Assembly (NCBI RefSeq): GCF_013044515.1
Contig: NZ_JABEPR010000003.1
Span: 186,001 to 250,000 of the forward strand
Direction of reading: 5' to 3'
Length of the DNA stretch: 64,000 bases
From: Sphingomonas sp. ID1715
GTDB taxonomy: Bacteria > Pseudomonadota > Alphaproteobacteria > Sphingomonadales > Sphingomonadaceae
Both the position numbers and the translations under genes were made by a program. Shown here piece by piece: positions 1-8,523 of the stretch. Each line of letters begins with the position of its first letter. Position 1 is the first letter of the stretch. Below the pieces are notes generated by a model. It was given only the letters and a program-made list of their open reading frames with translations, searched no databases and had not been told where the DNA came from.

Positions 1-368
1 CCGGCGCCACCCGCTTCGTCTGGATCACCGGCAATCATGATTCGGCGTTGGTCGACCATTGCGGCGGTGAGATCATGATTGAGGCGGAGGCGGACGGGCT
101 GATCCTGCGCCACGAAGCCGAAGCGGGCGAGACGCGGCCGGAGCTGTCGGGGCATTTCCATCCCAAGCTGCGCCTCAACCATCGCGGCCGCAACGTCGCG
201 CGGCGCTGTTTCGTGCTGACGGCGACCAAGCTGATCCTGCCCGCCTTCGGCGCGTTGACCGGCGGGCTGGACGCCCATCATCCCGAGATTATCCGCGCCG
301 TCGGGCGAAAGGCCGAGGCGTTGGTGCCGCTCGCCGACCGGCTGCTCCGCTTCCCGCTGGTCGCCTGA
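1..368 (+). CDS. pdeM: Ligase-associated DNA damage response endonuclease PdeM, C-terminal part
   Basis: The gene enters from the left edge; the first full codon is at position 3 and about 121 residues remain. The translated start contains WITGNHDS, the GNHD metal-binding signature of calcineurin-type phosphoesterases, and a later GHFHPKL supplies the C-terminal histidines of the same fold. The spacing and the ending match the PdeM family, a metallo-phosphoesterase that normally sits with an ATP-dependent DNA ligase, an Lhr-type helicase and an exonuclease in a DNA repair cluster. The matching ligase lies at 15896-17488 on the other strand. The N-terminal third of the protein is outside the window. 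Confidence 0.85.
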   Translation, partial: GATRFVWITGNHDSALVDHCGGEIMIEAEADGLILRHEAEAGETRPELSGHFHPKLRLNHRGRNVARRCFVLTATKLILPAFGALTGGLDAHHPEIIRAVGRKAEALVPLADRLLRFPLVA

Positions 369-395
369 CCTTTTTTTGCGGCGGTGCAGCGCCTA

Positions 396-409
396 TTAGG
401 AGTTCCTAA
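396..409. promoter_or_regulatory. Short palindrome in the gap before the exopolysaccharide genes
   Basis: TTAGGA-GT-TCCTAA is a perfect 6-bp inverted repeat with a 2-base centre, about 40 bases ahead of the deacetylase start. It looks like a possible operator half-site pair or a weak hairpin, but no cognate regulator is visible nearby. The gap also has a run of seven T at 371-377 just after the pdeM stop, without a convincing stem before it. Confidence 0.2.
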
Positions 410-447
410 GGACAGGCGCGCTAACTGGCGCCGCAAAAGGGCAGCCA

Positions 448-1119
448 TTGAAGCGCGTGATCATCAACTTCCATGGGCTCGGCACCATGCCGGATCATGT
501 CGATGCCGGCGAAGCCAATGTCTGGTGCGCCGATCCCGCGCTCTACGCCGATCTGCTCGATGAGACACGCGAGGAAGCGGCCGCGCAGCAGCTGGAACCG
601 CTGATCACCTTCGACGACGGCAATCTGAGCGATATCGAAATCGGCCTGGGTCCGGTGACCGAGCGCGGCATGCGCGCGATCTTCTTTCCCTGTGCCGGTC
701 GGATCGGACAGCGCGGCTACCTCGACGGAAGCGCCCTGCGCGAAGTCGTGTCGGCCGGTGCGGAGGTCGGCAGCCATGGCTGGTCGCACACGGACTGGCG
801 TCGCGCCTCCCCCGAGGTGATGCGGCAGGAAGTGGTGGAGGCCAAGGACCGGATCGAGCAGGCGGCGGGAGCTCCGGTTACGACGGTGGCGATCCCGTTC
901 GGCTCCTATGGTCGCCGCGTGCTGAAGGACGCAGCCGTGTTCCGCACCGTCTATACCAGCGATGCCGCGCTGGCGGATGCCGACGCCTGGCTGCAGCCGC
1001 GCTTTTCCTATGTGCGCAGCTGGTCGCGCGGTTCCGTGCGGCGCGTCCTTGCGGACAGCCGGCGCCCGGCCCGGCGGCTGCGGCAGAATCTTGCCATGAC
1101 TTTCAAACGGCTCCGCTAG
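448..1119 (+). CDS. Polysaccharide deacetylase family (NodB-type) protein
   Basis: A 223-residue protein with the NodB-homology signatures: TFDDG (the DD metal/base pair) near residue 53 and SHGWSHTDW (the SHxxxH metal-binding motif) near residue 109. The fold removes acetyl groups from amino sugars such as GlcNAc in polysaccharides. There is no signal peptide, so it probably acts in the cytoplasm or on lipid-linked sugar. The start is a TTG preceded at six bases by AAAAGGG. It is the first gene of a rightward group with the FkbH-like, acetyltransferase and GT2 genes, which suggests a role in decorating the exopolysaccharide; the substrate is not deducible. Confidence 0.82.
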   Translation: MKRVIINFHGLGTMPDHVDAGEANVWCADPALYADLLDETREEAAAQQLEPLITFDDGNLSDIEIGLGPVTERGMRAIFFPCAGRIGQRGYLDGSALREVVSAGAEVGSHGWSHTDWRRASPEVMRQEVVEAKDRIEQAAGAPVTTVAIPFGSYGRRVLKDAAVFRTVYTSDAALADADAWLQPRFSYVRSWSRGSVRRVLADSRRPARRLRQNLAMTFKRLR

Positions 1120-1129
1120 GGAGAGAGCG

Positions 1130-2959
1130 ATGTTCCAGTTCGAATCGCTTCGCCCCAAGCGGCCCGACATAGCCGCCGATGCGCTCGACTCGCTGCCCGA
1201 GCCGGCTGCGAAGGCGCAGGCGCTGCTCGCTTGGACCGAGCATTGCGTCGAATGCGCCGCGCCGAGCTGCTATGCGACCTGCGATCTCTATGATCCCACG
1301 CCGCTTGGCAAATGCCGGCGCTTCGACAACGGCATCCTTGCCATAGCCCGGCCGGGCAAGCCGCCGCTCGCCGAAGTGCGGTTCAAGCGCTGGGGCAAGC
1401 TGGAGGCGCAGGGCAACGCGACGCCGCTGCCGGTCGAACGGGCGCGCACCACCGAAAGGCTGATCGGCTGGGCTGCGAAACCGGTGCATCGGCTGGGACT
1501 CGCGGTCTCGAAGCTGACCGGCGATACGCGCTGGGCGACGGTCGGCGAGACGCTGCACAAGAAGCTGAACGACCGGCTGCAGCGGCGGGGGAAGGACGGG
1601 CCGCTGCCCAATGCCTTCATCGCCGACATCTACAATCCGGCGGCGAAGCCGGTGAAGCTGATCCTGACCGTCAATGTCGACCAGGCGCGGCTGACGCGCG
1701 CCATTCCGATCGAGCAGCAGCCGCGGCCGTTCCGCTCGGCGCTGGACGTGCAGCCTGGCCCAAATCGCTTCACCCTGCCAACCAGCGAGTTTCAGGCCAT
1801 TCTCGGCTCCGGCCTGCCCTTTTTGCTGGGGCTGACCGTCGATGGCGACGAGACGGCGCACCTCGCCTTCGGCCGGCTGGACCTGGTCTGGCTCCCGGAA
1901 GCCCCCGTTGCGGCCGCCGAAGCTCCCGCCAAGGCACGGCCGAATGCCAAATGCGTCGTGTTCGACCTCGACAACACCTTGTGGAAAGGCGTGCTGCTCG
2001 AAGGCGCGGTCGAGATCCGTCAGGAAGTTGCCGAGCTGTTCCGGCGCCTCGATGAACGGGGCATTCTGATCTCCATCTCGAGCAAGAATGCCGCGGACGA
2101 CGCCTTTGCGCAGCTGAAGCGCTTCGGACTGGACGATTATCTGCTGCATCCGCAGATCGGCTGGGACGCGAAGTCGGAGGGGCTGCGCAAGATCGCCGCG
2201 GCGCTCGACATCGGCATCGACACCTTCATCTTCGTCGACGACAATCCGTTCGAGCGTGCCGAAGTCAGCCAGACGCTGCCGATGGTGGAGGTGCTGCCCG
2301 ATACCGCCATCTCGACCCTGCTCGACCATCCGCGCCTGCAGGGGGCGGTGACGCCGGAATCGAAGCAGCGGCGGCAGATGTACAAGGAAGCGGCCGCCCG
2401 CGAAGTGGCCGCACAGAGTTTCGACGACTTCGCGGCCTTCCTGAAGAGCTGCGACATCCGCGTGACCATCCGGCCCGATCGACCGTCCGACTTCGACCGC
2501 ATCGCGGAACTCGTCCAGCGCACCAATCAGCTCAATTTTTCCGGCCGCAAATATGGCCGAGACGAGATTGCGGAGATCCTGCGTGACAAGGATCGCGAGC
2601 GGTTCGTCGTCGAGGTGAGCGACAAATTCGGCAGTTATGGCACCGTCGGATTCTGCCTTGCTAATTGGTCTGGAGACGCGCTCGTCATCGAGGATTTCAT
2701 GCTGTCCTGCCGGGTGCAGGGGAAGTTCATCGAACAGGCGCTGTTCTGGTATCTGAGCGAAGGTGCCGGCCACGCGCCGGTCGCGCGGGTGGTGGTGAAC
2801 TTCAAGCGCACGGACCGCAACGCGGCGGCGCACAAGGTGCTGACCACGCTTGGTTTCGAGCCGGACGGCGACGGTTTCTCCCGCGCAATTGCGCCGGGAC
2901 AGTTTAAGGTCGATTTCCTCGCCGTGAACGGCGATGCGGGTCAGGATATCGCCGCGTAA
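1130..2959 (+). CDS. HAD-IIIC family (FkbH-like) phosphatase with C-terminal acyltransferase-like domain
   Basis: 609 residues. CVVFDLDNTLWKG near residue 274 is the DxDxT HAD motif of the FkbH family, followed by SISSKN and FVDDNPFER, the later HAD motifs. FkbH proteins load glyceryl groups from 1,3-bisphosphoglycerate onto carrier proteins in polyketide pathways; related proteins occur in surface polysaccharide loci, where the product is uncertain. The C-terminal 170 residues resemble the GNAT-like domain common in this family. The N-terminal 260 residues are unusual, with a cysteine cluster (HCVECAAPSCYATCDL) near residues 38-53. A GGGAGAGAG ribosome site precedes the ATG. The stop overlaps the next start by one base. 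Confidence 0.8.
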   Translation: MFQFESLRPKRPDIAADALDSLPEPAAKAQALLAWTEHCVECAAPSCYATCDLYDPTPLGKCRRFDNGILAIARPGKPPLAEVRFKRWGKLEAQGNATPLPVERARTTERLIGWAAKPVHRLGLAVSKLTGDTRWATVGETLHKKLNDRLQRRGKDGPLPNAFIADIYNPAAKPVKLILTVNVDQARLTRAIPIEQQPRPFRSALDVQPGPNRFTLPTSEFQAILGSGLPFLLGLTVDGDETAHLAFGRLDLVWLPEAPVAAAEAPAKARPNAKCVVFDLDNTLWKGVLLEGAVEIRQEVAELFRRLDERGILISISSKNAADDAFAQLKRFGLDDYLLHPQIGWDAKSEGLRKIAAALDIGIDTFIFVDDNPFERAEVSQTLPMVEVLPDTAISTLLDHPRLQGAVTPESKQRRQMYKEAAAREVAAQSFDDFAAFLKSCDIRVTIRPDRPSDFDRIAELVQRTNQLNFSGRKYGRDEIAEILRDKDRERFVVEVSDKFGSYGTVGFCLANWSGDALVIEDFMLSCRVQGKFIEQALFWYLSEGAGHAPVARVVVNFKRTDRNAAAHKVLTTLGFEPDGDGFSRAIAPGQFKVDFLAVNGDAGQDIAA

Positions 2960-3582
2960 TGGGCATTGCGAGAATTTCGAAGCGGCTGGTCCGAGGTCTC
3001 AAGGCGCAACTGGCGCTGGTGCGCGGTGTCGAGCCTCCACTCAACCTGACCCAGCATCACTTCCCCCAGTTCGAGATCGGGCGCGGCACCTATGGGCACC
3101 CGCGCATCTTCAGCTATCCGAATGATGGCGGGCTGAAGATCGGCGCCTTCTGCTCGATCGCTGCCGATGTCGGCATCTTTCTGGGCGGCGAGCATCATCC
3201 CGAATGGGTGACGACTTACCCCTTCGGTGCGCTCTGGCACGAGCATGACCACCCCGAGCAGCCGAGAAGCCGGGGCGACGTGGTGATCGGCAACGATGTG
3301 TGGATCGGGCGTGAAGCAGTGATCATGTCGGGTGTGACAGTCGGCGACGGAGCCGTGATCGGCGCCGGAGCGCTGGTCGCCAAGAACGTACCCCCTTATG
3401 CCATCGTCGGCGGCAATCCGTCGCGCCTGATCCGCATGCGTTTCTCCGAGGACGTGATCGAACGATTGCTGGCGCTGCGCTGGTGGGATTGGCCGGACGA
3501 GCGGATCCGCCGTGCCGGCGGCATGTTGCAAAGCCCGGACATCGTCGCGTTCCTCGACGCGGCAGAGGCAGGCCGCATCTAA
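2959..3582 (+). CDS. CatB-related hexapeptide-repeat O-acetyltransferase
   Basis: 207 residues. The C-terminal half carries left-handed beta-helix hexapeptide repeats (IGNDVWIGREAVI, SGVTVGDGAVIGAGALV) and the family ending PYAIVGGNPSRLIRMRF. An EHHPEW segment near residue 77 supplies the likely catalytic histidine. The family moves acetyl groups from acetyl-CoA to sugar hydroxyls. The gene starts one base inside the stop of the FkbH-like gene and the GT2 gene starts on its own stop, so the three are translationally coupled. The likely role is O-acetylation of the exopolysaccharide or a sugar precursor. Confidence 0.85.
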   Translation: MGIARISKRLVRGLKAQLALVRGVEPPLNLTQHHFPQFEIGRGTYGHPRIFSYPNDGGLKIGAFCSIAADVGIFLGGEHHPEWVTTYPFGALWHEHDHPEQPRSRGDVVIGNDVWIGREAVIMSGVTVGDGAVIGAGALVAKNVPPYAIVGGNPSRLIRMRFSEDVIERLLALRWWDWPDERIRRAGGMLQSPDIVAFLDAAEAGRI

Positions 3583-4499
3583 TGCGGCTGACGGTAGCGG
3601 TGCCGACCTATCGTCGGCCGGACATGCTGCGCGAATGCCTGGATTCGCTGGTGCCGCAGCTTGTCGGTGGGGTCGAGCTTCTGGTCGTCGACAATGACCC
3701 CGCGGCGAGCGCGCGTGAGACGGTCGCCAGCTATGGACGAGCCGATGTCCGCTACGCGCATGAGCCGAAACCGGGTGTGGTGCAGGCGCGCAACCGGGCG
3801 GTGGGCGAGTCGGCCGGTGCCTATCTCGGCTTTATCGATGACGACGAAGTGGCGCGTCCCGGCTGGATCGCCGCCCTGCTGCGCCATGCGGAGCGCGGCG
3901 TGACCGCAAGCTTCGGCATGGTGGTGCCGCGCTATCTCGGAGACCTGCCGCCCGGCCTCAAGCCGCTGCTCGACGATCTTTACACCCGCGATCTGGAGCG
4001 GCCCGCCGACGCCGACATCTCCGACCGGTGGATTCATGTCGGCACCGGCAACTCGCTGTTCTGCAAGGCTGCCTGCTTCGTCGAGGCAGCTCCCTTCTCG
4101 GCGGAGCTGAACGGCACCGGCGGCGAGGATGTTTGGCTGGTGCGCTCGCTCGTCGAACGCGGTCTCAAGCTCCACTGGAATCCTGAGGCGGTCGTGGAAG
4201 AGCAGATCCCGGCGGATCGCTCGACCCTCGCTTATGTCAGCAGCCGCAAATTCCGTCACGGGCAGCAGCGCATCATCATGATGCGGGGCGCCGGAGGTCC
4301 GAAGGGCTGGGCCAAGGCGGCGGCGTGGATGGGGGTCGGCGGGGTGCAATATGCGTTGCACGGCGGCCGTGCAGTAGCGCTGCGTGCGCTCGGCAAGCCA
4401 GGCTGGCGCAGCGAGGCGGTGCGCGCGAGCGGCGGCCTTGGCAAGATGCTGTGGTGGAAGCTGTGGGAGCAGACCCCTTATGCGGGGTCGGCCAGCTGA
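3582..4499 (+). CDS. Glycosyltransferase family 2 protein
   Basis: 305 residues, GT-A fold. VAVPTYRRPDMLRECLDS at residues 4-21 is the nucleotide-sugar-binding start of GT2, VVDNDP is the following strand, and FIDDDEVARPGWI near residue 82 holds the DxD metal site. GGEDVWLVRSLVERG near residue 179 fits the acceptor-side ED motif. The frame is open upstream, but the ATG on the stop codon of the acetyltransferase gene gives the normal N-terminus. No membrane segment is obvious. It is one of only three sugar transferases seen in the locus; donor and acceptor are unknown. Confidence 0.88.
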   Translation: MRLTVAVPTYRRPDMLRECLDSLVPQLVGGVELLVVDNDPAASARETVASYGRADVRYAHEPKPGVVQARNRAVGESAGAYLGFIDDDEVARPGWIAALLRHAERGVTASFGMVVPRYLGDLPPGLKPLLDDLYTRDLERPADADISDRWIHVGTGNSLFCKAACFVEAAPFSAELNGTGGEDVWLVRSLVERGLKLHWNPEAVVEEQIPADRSTLAYVSSRKFRHGQQRIIMMRGAGGPKGWAKAAAWMGVGGVQYALHGGRAVALRALGKPGWRSEAVRASGGLGKMLWWKLWEQTPYAGSAS

Positions 4500-4503
4500 C
4501 ATG

Positions 4504-4529
4504 AAAAGGGGCGGCCGCAGCCGCCCCGT
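4504..4529 (-). terminator. Intrinsic terminator of the EpsD-like gene
   Basis: The stem GGGGCGGC (4508-4515) pairs with GCCGCCCC (4520-4527) around a CGCA loop. Read on the minus strand it is followed by TTTT, a standard Rho-independent terminator just after the stop codon at 4533. It also separates the convergent GT2 and EpsD-like genes. Confidence 0.8.
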
Positions 4530-4532
4530 TCC

Positions 4533-5426
4533 TTACTTGCCTGCGGCCGGGGCGGGAGCGCCCGTGGCGGCGGATTTCTTCGGCGGCGCGAAGCCCGCCT
4601 GATACTTCACTTCGCCCTCGGCCTTCTTCACCTTCGGCTCCAGGTCGCGCTTGATCAGGTCGGCGAACTTGCGCTGCTGCAGCATGCCGGTGGCGAGCTG
4701 CTGTGCCTCATTGCCGGTCAGCGGCTGCACCTTGGTGTCGGTGATCTTGTTCGCGACCATCACCTGCCCGGCCGGGATGATGAAGATGTCTTCGCGGTTC
4801 ATCTTCAGCACCTGGTTGACGAGCTCCGGGTTGGCCCGCGCCACGTCGAGATTGGCCGGTGCGCGGCGATATTGGAGACCATCCTGCTTCAGCATCGCTT
4901 CGACCTCATCCATGGTCTTGAGCGGCTGATATTTGCGCAACACGTTCGGGTCGCGCGGTGTCTGGAACTGGATCTGGTCGACGGTGAAGATCTTGCGTTC
5001 CGCGAAGATATCCGGGTTCTGCGCCATGAAAGTGGCGACCTCGGTCTGGGTCGGCTGCTTGACCGCCGAGCTCATCTGCCGTTGCAGCATCTGGACGAGA
5101 ATGCTCTCTTCCGACCGCCGCTCCTGCAGCAAGAACATCGGCGTCTTGTCGAGACCACGTTCGCGGGCAATGTCGGCAAGGATGCGACGATTGACGACCT
5201 GCTGCAACGCTTGCTGTTCGACCTGCTTGCGCTGATCGGCACCGAGATTTGCCGGCAGCTGCGCGCCCTGCAGCTCGGCGTTCAGCTCGTGGACGGTGAT
5301 GTCCTTGCCGTTGACGGTCGCGACGACCTGGCCCTTTTCGATCTCGCCGGCGCCGGACTTGTCGCCGCACCCGCTCACCAGCAGCGCGCTTCCCGCCATC
5401 AACGCTGCCGTAAAGATTTTCCGCAT
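4533..5426 (-). CDS. EpsD-family peptidyl-prolyl cis-trans isomerase-like lipoprotein
   Basis: 297 residues. The N-terminus MRKIFTAALMAGSALLVSGC is a lipoprotein signal with a VSGC lipobox. It is followed by ATVNGKDITVHELNAEL, the typical start of SurA/EpsD-type chaperone domains, and a helical region with an LLQERRSEESILVQ segment. The C-terminus is rich in Pro and Ala. EpsD-type proteins occur in exopolysaccharide loci that carry exosortases and are thought to help fold exported proteins; the isomerase activity itself is inferred from the family name. It is divergent from the GelK-like gene across a 112-base gap and has its own terminator. Confidence 0.82.
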   Translation of the reverse strand: MRKIFTAALMAGSALLVSGCGDKSGAGEIEKGQVVATVNGKDITVHELNAELQGAQLPANLGADQRKQVEQQALQQVVNRRILADIARERGLDKTPMFLLQERRSEESILVQMLQRQMSSAVKQPTQTEVATFMAQNPDIFAERKIFTVDQIQFQTPRDPNVLRKYQPLKTMDEVEAMLKQDGLQYRRAPANLDVARANPELVNQVLKMNREDIFIIPAGQVMVANKITDTKVQPLTGNEAQQLATGMLQQRKFADLIKRDLEPKVKKAEGEVKYQAGFAPPKKSAATGAPAPAAGK

Positions 5427-5538
5427 AGATCACTCCCCGCCGGGCGCATGCGCCACCGATTTGACTGCGCTCTCTTAGCAGGCAAATGGGCCCGCGGAAC
5501 CGAAAATAACGTTAAGGCGGCGGCAAGAAGCTGGAGGA

Positions 5539-6555
5539 ATGGTGACGAAGAAGAAGCTCAAGCTCTGCCTTGCCGCGTCTGGCGGAGGCCATGTCCGCCA
5601 GTTGCTGGATCTCGAACCGGCGTGGCGCGAGCATGACTATTTCTTCGTCACCGAAGACACGGCGCTCGGCCGCAGCCTGGCCGAGCAGCATCCCGTCCGC
5701 TTTGTCGACCATTATGCGATCGGCCAGGCCAAACTCGGCCGGGGCTTGGACATGGTCAAGGGCGCCGCACGCAACGCGGCGCAGTCGGCCGCAATCGTGC
5801 TCAAAGAGCGGCCCGACGCGGTCATCACGACCGGAGCCGGTGCCATGTATTGGACGGCGCTCGGGGCACGGGCGCTCGGCGCAAAGCTGGTGCTGATCGA
5901 AACCTTCGCCCGCTTCGATGCCCCCTCGAAGTTTGCCCGCGGGCTGAAGCCGTTCGCGACGGAGACCATCGTTCAATCGCCCGCACTCAAGGCGCACTGG
6001 CCCGACACCACGTTGTTCGACCCGTTTCGCCACGTCGAGGGCACGCCGTCCGCGAAGCAGCCACTGCTGTTCGCGACGGTCGGCGCCACCCTCGGCTTTC
6101 CGCGGCTGGTCGATGCCGTGCTCGACCTGAAGCGCAGCGGCAAGCTGGCCGAGCGCGTGATCCTGCAGGTCGGCGACGTCGAGCTGCCCATGGATGTGCC
6201 GGAGGGTGTCGAGGTGCACCGGTCGATCCCGTTCGATCAGGTGCAGGCGATCCTGAAGGATGCCGCCTTCGTGGTCTGCCATGGCGGCACCGGGTCGCTC
6301 ATCACGGCGCTACGAGCCGGCTGCCGGACGATCGCGATGCCCCGCCGCTTTTCGCTCGGCGAGCATTATGACGATCACCAGGAGGAGATCACTGCCGCCT
6401 TTGCCGCGCGTGGGCTGCTGCAAGTCGCGCTCGAAGCCAGCGAGCTGGGCGCATGTATCGAGCGGGCGCGGGCGAAGCCGCCGGTGCTTGCGACGACGGA
6501 CCTGACGCCCTTATCGGAGCATCTCAGGACGCGACTGAGCGCGTGGGCGGCGTGA
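5539..6555 (+). CDS. GelK/SpsK-like glucuronosyltransferase of sphingan type
   Basis: 338 residues. LCLAASGGGHVRQLLDLEP at the N-terminus is the Alg14-like glycine-rich loop, and CHGGTGSLITALRAGCRTIAMPRR near residue 246 is the Alg13-like donor-binding motif, so both halves are fused in one GT-B protein. The sequence closely resembles from memory the beta-1,4-glucuronosyltransferases GelK/SpsK of gellan and sphingan clusters, which add GlcA to Glc-PP-undecaprenol in the second step of repeat-unit assembly. This fits the priming transferase at 14411-15892. A GGAGGA site lies directly before the ATG. Its end overlaps the convergent AAA ATPase gene by 32 bases. Confidence 0.82.
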   Translation: MVTKKKLKLCLAASGGGHVRQLLDLEPAWREHDYFFVTEDTALGRSLAEQHPVRFVDHYAIGQAKLGRGLDMVKGAARNAAQSAAIVLKERPDAVITTGAGAMYWTALGARALGAKLVLIETFARFDAPSKFARGLKPFATETIVQSPALKAHWPDTTLFDPFRHVEGTPSAKQPLLFATVGATLGFPRLVDAVLDLKRSGKLAERVILQVGDVELPMDVPEGVEVHRSIPFDQVQAILKDAAFVVCHGGTGSLITALRAGCRTIAMPRRFSLGEHYDDHQEEITAAFAARGLLQVALEASELGACIERARAKPPVLATTDLTPLSEHLRTRLSAWAA

Positions 6556-7939
6556 CGCTGTCCGAATCCAGATTGTCGCGCGCCACCCGCATCCAAAGAT
6601 AGGTCGGCAGCGGTTCCTCGCGGAAGCGGAAGCGCGCGCCGTCTCCCTCGGCGGCGCGCTCGGTGACGCCCGCCAGCGTCAACTCGTTCAGCTCCTTGAT
6701 CATGCGGTCCGCAGGAACATTCTCGCACAGGGACAGCGCGTCTTCCGCCGTGAACCAGCCGTCCGGCGTGCTGGCGGCGCGGGCGGCCGCGTGGATCACG
6801 GTGCGGTGCTGCGGCGCCAGGAACGGCTCGACCGCCGACAACAGGCGTGGATCGATGCGGCTCGCGGATTCGTCGACCACCTTGTCGAGCGCTGCCCAGA
6901 CATCGCCGATTTCGATGCGCATCCGCTCGGCGTCGAGCGCGATCATCGACGAATGGTGACTGACCAGCCGCACCAGATAGGGCGAGCCGTTGGACAGCGA
7001 CTCGATCGCCTGCACCGCATCCTCGTCGAACGACACACCGGCGCTCTTTTCGCCGATGCGGATCAGCGCGCGCACTTCGTCGCTGGACAGGCGCGGCATC
7101 GGCAGGCCGATGATGTTCCGCCGGATCGACGGGATGTAGCCGATCAGCTGCTGCAGGTTCGACGCCACGCCGGCGAGCACCAGTTGCACCCGGGCGGCAC
7201 GATCCGACAGATTCTTGATCAGCTCGGCAACGCTCTGGCGGAACTGGTCGCTTTCGGCACGGTCATATTCGTCGAGGATGATGATCACGCGCGTCCCCGT
7301 GACCTGCGACAGCAGCTCGCCGAGCTGGCGGGCATCGAAACCGTCGGTCAGGCGATCGGCGACACTGCCCTGGTTCTCGCCGAGCGCAGTTGGATCGATG
7401 TCGCGCAGGTAGAGCTGCGGAATGTCGCGCAGCACGGCGCGGAAAATGTCCTCGAAGCTCGAAAAGGCGCCGCACGAGGCGTAGATCACGACATAGCGCG
7501 ATTCGCGGGCGATGTCGGCCAGGATGTGCACCAGCGAGGTCTTGCCGATGCCGCGCTCGCCATAGATGACGACATGGCTGCGCTGATCCTCGAGAATTTC
7601 GATCAGCCGGGCGAGCACACCCAGGCGGCCGGCGAACTTGCTGCGTTCGGTGACCGGCTGGGCGGGGGTAAAGACGTCGCGCAGCGTCGTACGCGCCTTG
7701 GCGAGCCGTCCGGTGTCGCCGCGTGACCCGCCCCGCTCCACGGCCGAGGAACGGAAGGTAGGGAAGTTCGAATCGGCCGAGGTGGGGACGGGTTGCTCAT
7801 CGGCGTCGGCTGCCTGCGCCTCCATGGCTGCCTGGCGCGCACGGCGCCGCTCAAGCAGTTCGGCGCGATCGGGTCCGCTCTGCTGCGTCGCGCGCGAGCC
7901 GCGCCGCAGCCAGCCGAAAATCCTGTTCCAAAACGCCAC
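6524..7939 (-). CDS. AAA family ATPase (ORC/Cdc6-like or STAND-like)
   Basis: 471 residues. Walker A GERGIGKTSL lies near residue 127 and Walker B VIIILDEYDRAESD near residue 203, followed by a sensor-1 region and a winged-helix-like C-terminus. The first 100 residues are basic and low in complexity (MAFWNRIFGWLRRG, then Arg/Ala/Gln-rich), which may serve as a membrane or partner anchor. ATPases of general type also accompany other exosortase loci, but this one is too divergent for me to name a family. It lies on the opposite strand to the export genes, with the small membrane protein gene upstream. Confidence 0.75.
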   Translation of the reverse strand: MAFWNRIFGWLRRGSRATQQSGPDRAELLERRRARQAAMEAQAADADEQPVPTSADSNFPTFRSSAVERGGSRGDTGRLAKARTTLRDVFTPAQPVTERSKFAGRLGVLARLIEILEDQRSHVVIYGERGIGKTSLVHILADIARESRYVVIYASCGAFSSFEDIFRAVLRDIPQLYLRDIDPTALGENQGSVADRLTDGFDARQLGELLSQVTGTRVIIILDEYDRAESDQFRQSVAELIKNLSDRAARVQLVLAGVASNLQQLIGYIPSIRRNIIGLPMPRLSSDEVRALIRIGEKSAGVSFDEDAVQAIESLSNGSPYLVRLVSHHSSMIALDAERMRIEIGDVWAALDKVVDESASRIDPRLLSAVEPFLAPQHRTVIHAAARAASTPDGWFTAEDALSLCENVPADRMIKELNELTLAGVTERAAEGDGARFRFREEPLPTYLWMRVARDNLDSDSVTPPTRSVAS

Positions 7940-7982
7940 GCTTCAACCTCGCAAGATCATCTGTTCGGCAACATGCCGGGCC

Positions 7983-8255
7983 TCAGCTTCTGCCCTGCCC
8001 CTGAAACGGCTTGATGACGTAGAAAGTATAGACTAGCACCGCGACAATGCCTGCCGCGCCGAGCAGCTGGTAGATGGTATTGCCATTCTCCAGCCCTTCA
8101 TTGCCGAAATAATTGGACACCGCACAACCAATGGATGGCGGCAAATAGCTCAGAATCGAGTCCTGCGGCTCGCCGTCGCCGACCGAGCGCTGGAGAAAAA
8201 TCACGATCAGCCCGGCGAAGATCGCCACGGTGATCCAATCATAAGGAGTCTGCAT
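7983..8255 (-). CDS. Small two-helix membrane protein, likely exosortase (XrtV type) system accessory protein
   Basis: 90 residues with two hydrophobic segments, WITVAIFAGLIVIFLQ (residues 7-22) and AAGIVAVLVYTFYVIKP (about 67-83), joined by a loop that has one Cys (PPSIGCAVSNYFGNEG). The loop and the adjacent exosortase locus agree with the small accessory family described for exosortase V systems in sphingomonads, as I recall it; no catalytic motif is present. The gene is divergent from the beta-barrel gene and 43 bases ahead of the AAA ATPase gene on the same strand, so the two may form one transcript. Confidence 0.65.
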   Translation of the reverse strand: MQTPYDWITVAIFAGLIVIFLQRSVGDGEPQDSILSYLPPSIGCAVSNYFGNEGLENGNTIYQLLGAAGIVAVLVYTFYVIKPFQGQGRS

Positions 8256-8523
8256 GCCTGGCCTTCTTCCCCCCGGTCACACCTGCGTGCCCGCTACCAC
8301 CGAACCGCCGGGATGACAAAGCGGTTGCACCGTCTAGCCTGCCCATTGCTGCCGTATGTTGCTACAAAAGCGTCAACATCGAACTAACCAGTGTCTCTGA
8401 TTCGCCACAGGCAAAGCATCAATTGGAGCGTTAGCCATAGCCAGTCGTTGCGAGGGAGGCAGCTTGTGGATAGCCGGACCCAGCAATGGAAGACTCCGGC
8501 GCTGGCCGAAAAGGGGTACGGGG

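Noticed and set aside
8465-8473. DnaA-box-like 9-mer (reverse of CTATCCACA); also CTATCCACA at 32752-32760.
   Set aside because: Isolated single sites with one mismatch, far from the origin-type gene order and with no further boxes around.
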